DNA from: an uncultured Aquimarina sp.
GTDB taxonomy: Bacteria; Bacteroidota; Bacteroidia; Flavobacteriales; Flavobacteriaceae
DNA: 64,000 nucleotides
Reading direction: 5' to 3'
Assembly (NCBI GenBank): GCA_947496705.1
Contig: CANMDW010000002.1
Span: 744,001 to 808,000 of the forward strand
The notes below the pieces were generated by a model. The model searched no databases and was not told where the DNA came from. It worked only from the letters and a program-made list of their open reading frames with translations. This document shows positions 8,837-19,800 of this stretch, piece by piece; position 1 is the first letter of the stretch; each line of letters begins with the position of its first letter. Both the position numbers and the translations under genes were made by a program.

Positions 8837-11800
8837 TTATTTCCCAATCACAAATCTTTTAGTTGTTATTTGCCTGTCAGTATTTATTTCCAGAATATAC
8901 ACTCCTTTGGGTAAACCGGTAACATCTATCTTATTTTGTGCCAGCTGATTGTTCATAACGATTTGCCCCATATAATTGATAATTTTAAACGAAGCATCTT
9001 TTTGCATTTGAGTATTGACAAACAACACCCCCTTTATAACCGGATTTGGAAATAAAAACAGCTCGTAAGATTCATGTTGTGAAGAGTTATTTCTTGTAGA
9101 AAGTGAAGCTACTCCTATATTTACAGTGTAATCTTCTACTTCTCCATAGGTAAAACTCTCACATGGGCCCGAGGGGTCACGATATTTCATAGATACCCGC
9201 ATTCTGGTATTGCCAGATAATGCAGTATTGGGGATCGTAAAATTAAAGGATTGATTCGCACTACTGTTAGAAGCATTCGAGACTATCTGTTCTGTAGCAT
9301 CAAAGATTCCGTTTTGGTTATAATCGATCCAGACACTCCAATATTCTGTATAGGCAGTATTTGCATATCCAGCACTCACCACAATAGTATTAATCCCGTA
9401 TCCTACACTACACACCAGGGCGGTAAAATCACCATATCCGGCATTGGCTGTTGTAGTATTTGCAATTCCTCCTAAATCCACATAGTCAATATATTCATAG
9501 GTTACATTGTTTCCCTGAGAAGCGCAATAGGTAATTGTACCTTCCAGAGTAGTTACATTCACTGTATTACTAGACAGAGAGCTATTTCCTGCGGCATCTA
9601 TTGCTTTTACTGAAAATGAATAGGCGGTATTCGGGTTTAAACCGCTTACTGTATGACTTGTAGCTGTAACCGTTGTCACAAGGGTCGCTTCCCGGTATAT
9701 TTCATATCCAGACACTCCTATATTGTCTGTTGAAGCATCCCACGAAAGACCAACACTGGTGGCTGTAGTTGTCAAAGTAGTAAGATTGGCCGGTACCGAT
9801 GGTGCTTCGGTATCTGGTGTAGAAGACAGTATTCTGATATTGTCAATCGCCATATCACTGCGAAAACCAGTTCCTGTAATACCTTTAAATTGCAGTTTGA
9901 TTACCGAACCTGCATAGACCGAAAGATCGATAGCTGCCTGATTCCAGATATTTCCAAGATCTCCATTCCTGGTCCATAATGAAGTATAATTGCTACCATC
10001 ATCGGTACTTACCAAAACTTCCATAGTTCCCATATTACTTCCATACATATGATACCCAAATTCTAAAGAAACTCCTGAAAGCGATGCCAAATCGATACAT
10101 GGGCTGGTAAGCAATGCCATCTTGTTTGGATTACCGGGCGGACTCACATTGGTAGATGCCTCTGTATACAAATAGAAAGAACCGTCTTGTGCCGTTGAAG
10201 GCCCCGTTGATGATGAAGGTGTTCCTCCAGCATCACGGGTCCAATCGATATCATCTCCCACAGCATTCGTCCAGACCCCAAAACCGGCCTCAAAACTTTC
10301 TGTATACGGAAAACTGCTTATTCCGGTACATGCAGGAACTTCGGTGGTTGTAAAGTTTACAGAAGCGCTATATGGCGAGCTTGTACCACCGGCACAATTA
10401 CTTCTCACTTGTGCCTCATATGATGTAGTAGCTAGTAAAGCTGTTATATTGATTGTATTGGTGTCTGAAAGCAAGGTTGTCCAGGAAGCGCTTCCGGTTT
10501 CACGGTACCGCAAGTCATAAGTAGCTTCAGCACTACCGTTCCAGCTCAGCGTAGCCGTTGTGGCCTGTACATTGGATGCTGTTAAACCGGCAGGTGCTAC
10601 TCCACCGACAGGTGTTAATTGTACATTGCTAACTACCGTAGCATAGTCTGCAATGGTAACCCCGGTCAAGGTTACCGATTCATAACATTCGGCTTCATAA
10701 ACAATATCATAGGCCCCTGCTTTTATAGGTCTGTAATAATCTCCTTCGGGTAATTCTGTCGGAGTCCAGGATTCAAAATTTTCCTTTCCAACGATGGTTA
10801 CTTTTGCTGCTATTGGCTGGTTGGTAACTGCATCGGTAACTACTCCTCGTATTCCGTAATTTATTTGTTTTAAAAATGCAATCAGTGCCTCACGGTTATA
10901 ATTCCAGTAATTCACTAGCTGACTGGCTGCCGGAGTTTTAGCATCAGACAGCTCTACCGTTACTTCTCGTCCTTTATGATAATATATCTGATAATCCTGT
11001 CTTCCTCCCTGCACTTCATACCAGTCAAAACCATTGGTAATGCCATTATTAAGAGCATCAAAGTATCCGGCCGGGCTGTTGGCCTGGCACAAGTCTCTGT
11101 ATTCTTCAGAAACATGTATAAAATAATCTTCATCGGGATGTGCTCCTGCAAAGGTGTCCCAGGGGTAGTTAATCAATTCGATCCCCCCGTGAAAATTGGC
11201 AGATAGTACAAAATGTTTAGACTCGGCAAAGTCTATAAACGCAAGTGTTTCCGTTTGATAGGCATTCCCATCGGGATTAGGGCCATCATCGGGATCGGGA
11301 TAGTTTCTGTTTAAATCTACGTTATTGGCATTTCCCCGGGTCGCATTGGCAACCGATGTGTTGTTTGGGCTATTGCGAAAAGTACCATCGGGATTGGCCA
11401 GCGGATTGATCCAAACTTCATTGTTATCCAGGAGGTCCTTAATCTCGGCGTGCCTTGGGTTACTAATATCGTTATATGCACTGAGCAAAAAATCAATAAG
11501 GTTGAGCATCATAGGATACCCTGCAATCTCATCGCCATGCATAGAGGAGGAATACATTACCCGGGGCTCCTGTTCATTGTTGTTCACATTGTCTGATAGC
11601 TTTACAAACAACAGTGATTTATCTCCTTCGGTAGTGGTGCCAATATTCTCGACCTTGCATAATGTCGGGTTATTGGCAGCAAATTCGTTCATCATCGTTA
11701 CATAATCGACATAGGTGGGGTATGCCGTAAGCGGAAAGGTAGTAGCTTTAACCACCAGGTCTGAGGTCATCGTTCTGTAACCAACAATATTATCTTTGGA

Positions 11801-12076
11801 AGACACAGTAAAGGGAATTTCTTTTTGTAAAAAAGAAGAATACTGATCTTTGGTAGCCATTACTTTTACAATTTTGGTCGTTGCATCATAATGTACAATC
11901 GCCAATTCTTTGGTAATAGTGCTTAATTCTGATCTATTCTGAATGCTAAAGCTAAAAATAACCTCTCCTTTTAGGTTTAGATATTCGTTGGCAAGTTGTT
12001 TGTTTGTTTTTTGTGCGAAAAGCGTTGTACTCATAGCAGTACATGCCACAAGTATCATGAAGATGTGTTTTTTCAT
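8837..12076 (-). CDS. T9SS-exported M14 zinc carboxypeptidase with FN3 and GEVED domains
   Basis: The 1079-aa protein is multi-domain. After a signal peptide (cut near AQ at residue 22) and a propeptide-like region comes the M14 domain (about 115-405), with zinc ligands H180 and E183 (MHGDEIAG), H296 (NFHGG), substrate-binding LNRNYP (R257) and catalytic E375 (TVELSD). A carboxypeptidase-regulatory-like beta domain follows (GIRGVVTDAVTNQPIAAKV). Then come FN3 repeats, a MAM-like block (SFEAGFGVW), another FN3, a GEVED domain (RMRVSMKYRD, GEVEDYTVNIG) and a type A T9SS sorting tail (LFPNPVIKGVL to KRFVIGK). It should be secreted or cell-surface and remove C-terminal residues from peptides. All metal ligands are intact. 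Confidence 0.93.
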   Translation of the reverse strand: MKKHIFMILVACTAMSTTLFAQKTNKQLANEYLNLKGEVIFSFSIQNRSELSTITKELAIVHYDATTKIVKVMATKDQYSSFLQKEIPFTVSSKDNIVGYRTMTSDLVVKATTFPLTAYPTYVDYVTMMNEFAANNPTLCKVENIGTTTEGDKSLLFVKLSDNVNNNEQEPRVMYSSSMHGDEIAGYPMMLNLIDFLLSAYNDISNPRHAEIKDLLDNNEVWINPLANPDGTFRNSPNNTSVANATRGNANNVDLNRNYPDPDDGPNPDGNAYQTETLAFIDFAESKHFVLSANFHGGIELINYPWDTFAGAHPDEDYFIHVSEEYRDLCQANSPAGYFDALNNGITNGFDWYEVQGGRQDYQIYYHKGREVTVELSDAKTPAASQLVNYWNYNREALIAFLKQINYGIRGVVTDAVTNQPIAAKVTIVGKENFESWTPTELPEGDYYRPIKAGAYDIVYEAECYESVTLTGVTIADYATVVSNVQLTPVGGVAPAGLTASNVQATTATLSWNGSAEATYDLRYRETGSASWTTLLSDTNTINITALLATTSYEAQVRSNCAGGTSSPYSASVNFTTTEVPACTGISSFPYTESFEAGFGVWTNAVGDDIDWTRDAGGTPSSSTGPSTAQDGSFYLYTEASTNVSPPGNPNKMALLTSPCIDLASLSGVSLEFGYHMYGSNMGTMEVLVSTDDGSNYTSLWTRNGDLGNIWNQAAIDLSVYAGSVIKLQFKGITGTGFRSDMAIDNIRILSSTPDTEAPSVPANLTTLTTTATSVGLSWDASTDNIGVSGYEIYREATLVTTVTATSHTVSGLNPNTAYSFSVKAIDAAGNSSLSSNTVNVTTLEGTITYCASQGNNVTYEYIDYVDLGGIANTTTANAGYGDFTALVCSVGYGINTIVVSAGYANTAYTEYWSVWIDYNQNGIFDATEQIVSNASNSSANQSFNFTIPNTALSGNTRMRVSMKYRDPSGPCESFTYGEVEDYTVNIGVASLSTRNNSSQHESYELFLFPNPVIKGVLFVNTQMQKDASFKIINYMGQIVMNNQLAQNKIDVTGLPKGVYILEINTDRQITTKRFVIGK

Positions 12077-13559
12077 GGTTTGTAAGAGTAGTTTAAATTG
12101 AGTTAGTGTTCTTAAGTTAATTTATGTTAACACTAAAGATACTATAAATTTGATGAGAATTCAATATGGATGCTACATTATATACTAGGATTATTTCTAA
12201 AGCAAGATTTTTCAGAACAGTAGTAATTATTATACATAGGTCATGATCTCTTAGAAATAAGTGAACAACAGGTATTCTCACCTTACCGTTGGATATATTT
12301 ATAAAGCTAAGGATGTAAATTTTGGAAGATTATAACATTTCTACCGTGCTTTTTCCTACAAAACAATGTACTATGATACCTTTTATATGAAGTATATATG
12401 AAGTATATATGAAGTATATATGAAGTATATATGGAGTATATATGGAGTAAAGGTGGGATTGCAAGCAAATATTTGATCTAAAAAAGTAGTATCTGGTTAA
12501 AGAATAATGATTATTCGACTCCCTGGCTTTAACACGAAGAGAGGCTTTTGGAAAATAGCATATTGACCTTTTTTGAATCACTTTTCTTATTGGTTTTTAT
12601 GATTCAGTAAAAAGATAATCAAGCATAAAATGGGATACGCACGATAGCAAGCCCTATAGCTGGCATGTGATTGGTTTCACATAAAAACCAAAAAATTTAT
12701 TGAACAATAATATGAACTCTTTGAAATTTTCTTTCTATGTTACAAAAACACATTCCTGCCCATCTGGCAGGTACATTATAACCACTCTTTAGGTAGGTTG
12801 CAGACGAAAACTTCAAATAAATTCAATGAAAAAAGAAGGCAATTAAAAAGATTAACATTATTTATGATTTTTTTGTCCTAATAGCTTTAAAAAAAGATTA
12901 CCCTCTGATTTACTGGTGTTTGATTTAATTATTAACATAAATATTTATTAAATATACAGTTTTTCCTCATTAATTTTATGGTTGGTATATTTTGGTAGTC
13001 CACTTTTTAATTTATATCTTTATGCCTCATAGGGTTTAAAAGGGTATAAATGGAATTTTTAATCGAACTAAATTAATATTAATAGTTCTATTTTGTTTGA
13101 TCCCTACTCTCAAAAGAAGAGTTGATTTACACACAGGCTCATTTAATTTTTTTATTAACCCTAATTTAATCTCAAATTTTTTTCACAAAATATTGAAAGC
13201 ATACAAACTCAACGTTAAATCATTATTTTTAATATAGGGATTTGTAAAACATTTTCCTTCATTTAACCATTTTAGCGTTCAATATTTTTATCTTTTAATT
13301 AATCAGCATTTGTCAAGACCACAGATTTAAATAACTACTATTTCTTATAGTTGGATGAAAATGGCAATAGTTCAAAAGTAAGAAACAAAGTTATAGATTA
13401 TTTTAAAAAATATCTATCAACTTATAATCATGGTTTTGACAGGATTTATTAAAAACAGATGTCCCTTCCATTTCGAAAGAAACCTTGTATATTTTTATCT
13501 AATTTATTATAAATGAGTATAATAATTAGAAAACTAAACCTAACAAAAAACTTAACACA
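12077..13559. other. Long AT-rich intergenic region upstream of the pfa operon
   Basis: Nearly 1.5 kb without a supported gene. It holds the 11-bp tandem repeat block at 12388-12449 and a GC-rich word at 12757-12772, and is otherwise very AT-rich with no convincing coding frame. An 83-codon minus-strand frame at 12330-12581 runs through the tandem repeat and is not credible. The size suggests regulatory space for the operon, or decayed DNA. Confidence 0.5.
12388..12449. repeat. 11-bp tandem repeats, block A
   Basis: Four copies of TGAAGTATATA, one TGGAGTATATA and a partial TGGAGTAAAGG run head to tail at exact 11-bp period. The about 60 bases before them (from 12320; TTTGGAAGATTATAACATTT, then CTTTTTCCTACAAAAC) also match the block at 30.25-30.39 kb. 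This pair brackets the pfa operon. The function is unknown. Confidence 0.85.
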
Positions 13560-13754
13560 ATGAGAAATTTAATTTACGACTTCAAACTTTTATGGCCCTC
13601 TATAAGTACTTCTAAACATATTCCTCAGGAAAAAACAAAAAAACGGGTAACTAATACTCATAAAAAAAAGAAAAAAGATGTCTTTCAAAGTATGTTTGAA
13701 GACGCTTTAAGCGAAGCCTCCGGGTATCTTGGCAGAATAAATTGCAATGGTTGA
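13560..13754 (+). CDS. Possible small basic leader protein upstream of pfaA
   Basis: Sixty-four codons with an ATG preceded by an A-rich leader typical of this genome (AAAAAACTTAACACA). The peptide has a KKRVTNTHKKKKKD basic stretch and an amphipathic helix FQSMFEDALSEASGYL. It resembles no family I know. It ends 142 bases before the pfaA ATG. It could be a genuine small gene, a regulatory leader or chance. The reading frame is short, so confidence is low. Confidence 0.35.
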   Translation: MRNLIYDFKLLWPSISTSKHIPQEKTKKRVTNTHKKKKKDVFQSMFEDALSEASGYLGRINCNG

Positions 13755-13810
13755 GTCATAGTTTCAAATTTGTGACTTATGCCATTCGGCTTTAATGGAA
13801 TCGAAGTTTC

Positions 13811-13830
13811 TTGATCGAACTAATGATCAA
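13811..13830. promoter_or_regulatory. Possible operator-like inverted repeat before pfaA
   Basis: TTGATC and GATCAA are separated by 8 bases, centred about 76 bases before the pfaA ATG. Six-bp arms are short and could arise by chance. No TAnnTTTG promoter word was found close to it. Confidence 0.25.
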
Positions 13831-13896
13831 ATTGCTACGCCGTTAAGTCGGAAAAGTTTTATTTAATTTCATCAAATCCACCTTATTTTGCTTCCT

Positions 13897-16800
13897 ATGT
13901 CTAATTTAAACCAAACCCCGGTAGCTATTATTGGAATGTCTTCAGTTTTTGCAGATGCTAAAAATCTGGAAAAGTACTGGGAAAATATTATAGCAGGAAT
14001 TGATTGCATTCGAGAAATTCCTGAAACACGCTGGAAAATAGAGGACTATTATGATCCTGATCCAAAAAGCCCTGACAAAACCTATTGTAAAGTCGGAGGT
14101 TTTTTACCAGATATTAATTTTAACCCTTTAGAATTTGGATTGCCTCCTAATATCTTAGAGGTTACCGATGTATCTCAGCTATTAAGTCTTGCTGTAGCCC
14201 GAGATGCGTTGATAGATGCAGGATATGATCCTAATGCGAGTGATGGGAAATTTACTGCAGTACTCAAAGAGAGAACAGGCGTAATTCTGGGTGTAGGTGG
14301 TGGCCAAAAATTAATCACCCCATTAACTTCAAGACTTCAGTATCCTGTTTGGAAAAAGGCGTTAGCGTCTATAGGCATGCCTGAAGCTGAGATCGAAAGC
14401 GTTATAGAAAAGATAAAAACCGCATACATTCCCTGGACAGAAAACTCTTTTCCGGGTATGCTGGGAAATGTGATCTCTGGTCGCATTGCAAATCGTTTTG
14501 ATCTGGGAGGGATTAATAGTGTAGTAGATGCAGCATGTGCAGCTTCCTTAAGTGCTACAAAAATGGCTTTAAGTGAGTTGATCGAAGGGCGTTGTGATAT
14601 GATGATTACAGGAGGGGTAGATACAGACAATTCTCCTTTTATGTATATGAGTTTCAGTAAAACACCTGCTTTTTCGGCAAAAGGAAGTATTCGTCCGTTT
14701 GATCATGAGTCTGATGGTATGCTCATTGGAGAAGGCATAGGAATGATTGTTTGTAAGCGGCTTGATGATGCGATACGAGATGGTGACAGAATATATGCTA
14801 CTATAAACGGAATGGGAGGCTCTAGTGATGGTAAATTTAAAAGTATTTATGCGCCACGACCACAAGGGCAAGCCTTGGCAATGCAAAGAGCTTATGATGA
14901 ATCCGGATATGATGCGGCTACTGTTGGACTTATAGAAGCACATGGCACAGGTACCAATGCAGGAGATCTTTCTGAAATAACCTCTACCAAAACTGTTTTC
15001 GAGAAAAACGACCAAACACTACATCACATTGCTCTTGGAAGCGTAAAATCTCAAATTGGCCATACGAAGGCAGCGGCAGGAATTGCCGGGCTTATAAAAA
15101 CAGCACTGGCACTCCACCATAAAATTTTACCAGGAACAATAAACGTTACCAAACCCAACCCAAAACTAGGTATTGAAAATTCTCCATTGTATGTAAATAC
15201 CGAATCAAGGCCTTGGTTCAGAAAGTCTACCCATCTTCCAAGACGTGCAGGAGTAAGTGCTTTTGGGTTTGGAGGGGTCAATCTCCACGTAACACTCGAA
15301 GAATATACCCAGGAAGAAGCGGGAGCCTATAGACGATATACTCCATTTAAGCTACTCCTAATTCATGCTACGAGTGAGGCAGCACTCAGATCTGTTTGTA
15401 CACAACATATTTCCGAATTGTCCTCAGATAATGCCGCAAATCATTTTCTAAAACTGGCAAACGATTCAAAACAAACTAAAATACCTTCTTCTTCTCCACG
15501 CATTGGATTTGTATCATCTTCGATAGAAGAAACTATTGAAAAGTTACACATTGCACAGACATTTTTAACAGAAAAAGAGAGAGAAGATGCATGGTCCCAC
15601 CCTTTAAAAGGTATCTGGTACAGAAAAAACGCTGCTCCTGCTAGTGACAAAGTAGTTGCTTTATTTTCGGGGCAAGGATCGCAATATGTCAATATGGGTA
15701 AAGAGTTGTCCTTCATGTATCCTACGGTTCGTGAATCTTTCTATAAAGCCAATGCCGTTTTCGAAGCCAATCAACAAACACCCCTAACTGATTTTGTGTA
15801 TCCAATACCCGTATTCGATGATGATGAAAGACAACAACAGCAACAATTATTAACGCAAACCCAAAATGCGCAATCTGCAATTGGTGCTTTGAGTGCAGGA
15901 ATGTATCGTCTTCTATCAAATGCAGGCTTTACTGCAGATTTTTTTGCCGGTCACAGCTATGGAGAATTAACAGCACTCTGGGCAGCTGGCGTGTTGGATG
16001 ATGATACATTTTATAACCTGTCTAAAGCCCGCGGTGATGCTATGGCTACTCCTCCTGTAGGAGAAGCAAGTGGTATGCTAGCCATTATGGCTAGTGTTGA
16101 AGACGTACAACCGCTATTAGCTTCATATCCTGAAATAACCATTTCGAATGTAAACTCCTCATCTCAGGTAATAGTAGGTGGACCAATTGATGCGTTGAAT
16201 ATATTGATGGAGGATTTTGATAATAAGGGGTTTAACATCAACCTTTTATCAGTTTCTGCAGCATTTCATACAAAATTTGTCGAACATGCCCAGCAACCTT
16301 TTTCTGAAGCAATAGAGAAAGCTACCTTTCATAAAGTCACTAAGAAGATATTTTCCAATGTAACAGGTCAGGCGTACCCTGATTCGGAAAAAGAGCAAAA
16401 AAACATTTTATCTCAACACATTCTCAAGCCCGTACTTTTTCAATCGCAAATAGAACAGATGTATAAAGATGGCGGGCGTATTTTTGTAGAGTTTGGTCCT
16501 AAAAATATCTTATCCGGTCTGGTACATGATATATTACAGGATAGACCACACCAAACTATTTCCATAAATCCGAATGCGCTAAAAAATAGTGATGAACAAT
16601 TGAGAGAAGCGATTGTACAACTTGCAGTACATGGTATAGAAGTTCAAAAATTTGACTGTTTTGAGCAACCTATGCCACCTTCAAAACCCATAGGAACATT
16701 AAATTTTCGTCTTAACGGAGCTAATTATGTTTCTGATAAAACACAACACCACCACAAAAACCTAATCCAAATGAATGATACCAACTTACATCAGATTTCT

Positions 16801-19800
16801 TCCGAATCAAAAATAAATACGGATGTTTTGATGGAAAAAAAGATTGCTGATAACGAGATGACAGACCATAGTACACTACATAGTATTTTGGACGAACTTA
16901 AGCAGTTATCGATACGGCAGGAAAAAATAGAAAAATTCCTGGAATCTTTTACAAGTACTACAAAAAACATAACTACTACTAATCAATCGGCAGAAGTTGC
17001 TCCTAAAAGTAATGGCCATGCTAAAATATTCAGCAATGGAAACGGTGTAGCTACCTCAAGACCAGTTCCTGCAGCAATTACGGTTGCTCCTGCTATTGAA
17101 ACAGCTACCTCAACACCAGATCCTGTAGCAACCACGGTCGCTTCGGTTACCGAAATAGCGACCCCAAAGGTTACTGAAAACGGAGCTGTTGCCTCCATGC
17201 TTTTAGAGGTCATCGCAGAAAAAACAGGGTATCCTTCAGAAATGCTGGAACTCAATATGGATATGGAAGCCGATTTGGGGATCGATTCTATTAAACGTAT
17301 GGAAATATTTGGAGCCATGACACAGGCAAACCCTTCCATTCAGGGGCTAAAACCCAACGAACTGGCAGAGCTTCGTACCCTGCAACAAATTGTAGACCAT
17401 GTAAGTGCTAAGATTGGCCAAAATGGCGTAGCTACCTTACCCCCTGCTCCTGCAGCAACTACAGTTGCTCCGGTTACTGAAACAGCTACCTCAACACCAG
17501 ATCCTGTAGCAACCACAGTCGCTTCGATTACTGAAATAGCGACCCCAAAGGTCACTGAAAACGGAGCTGTTGCCTCCATACTTTTAGAGGTCATCGCAGA
17601 AAAAACAGGATACCCTTCAGAAATGCTGGAACTCAATATGGATATGGAAGCCGATTTGGGGATCGATTCTATTAAACGCATGGAAATATTTGGAGCCATG
17701 ACCCAGGCAAACCCTTCCATTCAGGGGCTAAAACCCAACGAACTGGCAGAGCTTCGTACCCTGCAACAAATTGTAGACCATGTAAGTGCCAGGATTGGCG
17801 GAAATGGCGTGGCTACTTCAGTAGCCAATCTAGTAGCTTCAAGTGTAGAAAACACAGTTGCTCCAGTTACTGAAACAACTATCTCAGCACCAGATCCTGT
17901 AGCAACCACAGTCGCTCCGGTTACCGAAACAGCGACCCCAAAGGTCACTGAAAACGGAGCTGTTGCCTCCATGCTTTTAGAGGTCATCGCAGAAAAAACA
18001 GGGTATCCTTCAGAAATGCTGGAACTCAATATGGATATGGAAGCCGATTTGGGGATCGATTCTATTAAACGCATGGAAATATTTGGAGCCATGACACAGG
18101 CAAACCCTTCCATACAAGGGCTAAAACCCAACGAACTGGCAGAGCTTCGTACCCTGCAGCAGATTGTAGATCATGTAAGTGCTAAGATTGGCCAAAATGG
18201 TGTAGCTACCTTACCCCCTGCTCCTGCAGCAACTACAGTTGCTCCGGTTACTGAAACAGCTACCTCAACACCAGATCCTGTAGCAACCACGGTCGCTTCG
18301 GTTACCGAAATAGCGACCCCAAAGGTTACTGAAAACGGAGCTGTTGCCTCCATGCTTTTAGAGGTCATCGCAGAAAAAACAGGGTATCCTTCAGAAATGC
18401 TGGAACTCAATATGGATATGGAAGCCGATTTGGGGATCGATTCTATTAAACGTATGGAAATATTTGGAGCCATGACACAGGCAAACCCTTCCATTCAGGG
18501 GCTAAAACCCAACGAACTGGCAGAGCTTCGTACCCTGCAACAAATTGTAGACCATGTAAGTGCCAGGATTGGCAAAAATGGTAGTACGACGACTGATACC
18601 GTAAAAAAAAAACCTGAATATGAAGTAACTAATCACATTGCTGAGACTCTGGTAAAAGAAAATTTTACCTCATTTTCGTCAGGAACATATCCAAATGTAC
18701 CACGCGCATCAGTTAAAGTAAGGTGCATTCCAGAACCAGATCAATTAGTAGTATCTTCAGAAGGATTACAAGCAACCCTGGTTACCAACGATGGCACTTC
18801 GTTATCAACATCCCTTTGCAATAGATTATTGAACAAAGGGCATTCAGTTACGTTGCTTACACTTCCGGAAACACTAATTCCAAAAAATCTAAATAAGATT
18901 CCTGATGGTGTTCTGGAGATCATTCTTCCGGATACTTTAGATCTTAGTATTCAAAACGCATTGCGTCAATTATCTGGTGCTATGACACAGCTCATTTACC
19001 TGCACCCTCATACTGTCAGCAATCAGGATGCATCTGAGAATTACTTTGATACCGAAAAAGAAGTATTAAAAACCGCTTTTCTTCTAGCCAAGCATGCTAA
19101 AAAAGAATTAAATACCCATCAAAGAACAGAGAGAACCGCCTTTATTACGGTTACACGAATGGATGGTGCCTTTGGAACAAAAAACGCAACGGCTTCCACA
19201 ATGATGGCCGGCGGGCTTTTCGGACTCACAAAATCACTCAATCTGGAATGGCCAACCGTCTTTTGCAGAGCAATAGATATCGTTCAGGATATGGAAGCCG
19301 GTATGGCTGCAGAAAAAATAGAAAAAGAGCTGTTTGATGCCAATAGGTGCCTAACGGAAACAGCCTATTGCGAAAATCATAAAAGATACACCATTGACAC
19401 GGAGCTGATGCCAGTCCTTAATAACCAACAACTCCAATCGTCTATTACTTCTAAAAGTGTGTTTTTGGTAACAGGAGGTGCTAAAGGAATTACAGCAGAC
19501 TGTGTAAAGAACATCGCTGCTACATTTAAATGCAAATTTGTATTGATAGGACGAACTACGATAGAAACAGAAGAGCCTACCTGGGCGCATGACATTGTTA
19601 CAGAAAAGGAACTGAAACAAAAAGTCATGGAACACCTTATGGAACAAGGAGAAAAACCACACCCACTAACCGTAGGTAACATGGTGGCCCATATACTATC
19701 GCAAAGAGAGATTCGTGAAAATCTTAGGTTTATAGAAGCGCAGGGAGCCAAAGTCATGTATGAGGCTGCCGATATTACCGATATAAAAGCCATAAAGGCA

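Noticed and set aside
12388..12449. Possible CRISPR array
   Set aside because: The repeats are 11 bp, directly adjacent and without spacers, and no cas gene is near.
12330..12581. Minus-strand ORF through the 11-bp repeats
   Set aside because: It is produced by the tandem repeat (period 11 gives a repeating translation) and has no other support.
16983..18494. Minus-strand ORFs opposite the ACP repeats
   Set aside because: They are antisense shadows of the repeated ACP codons, repeating at the same period.
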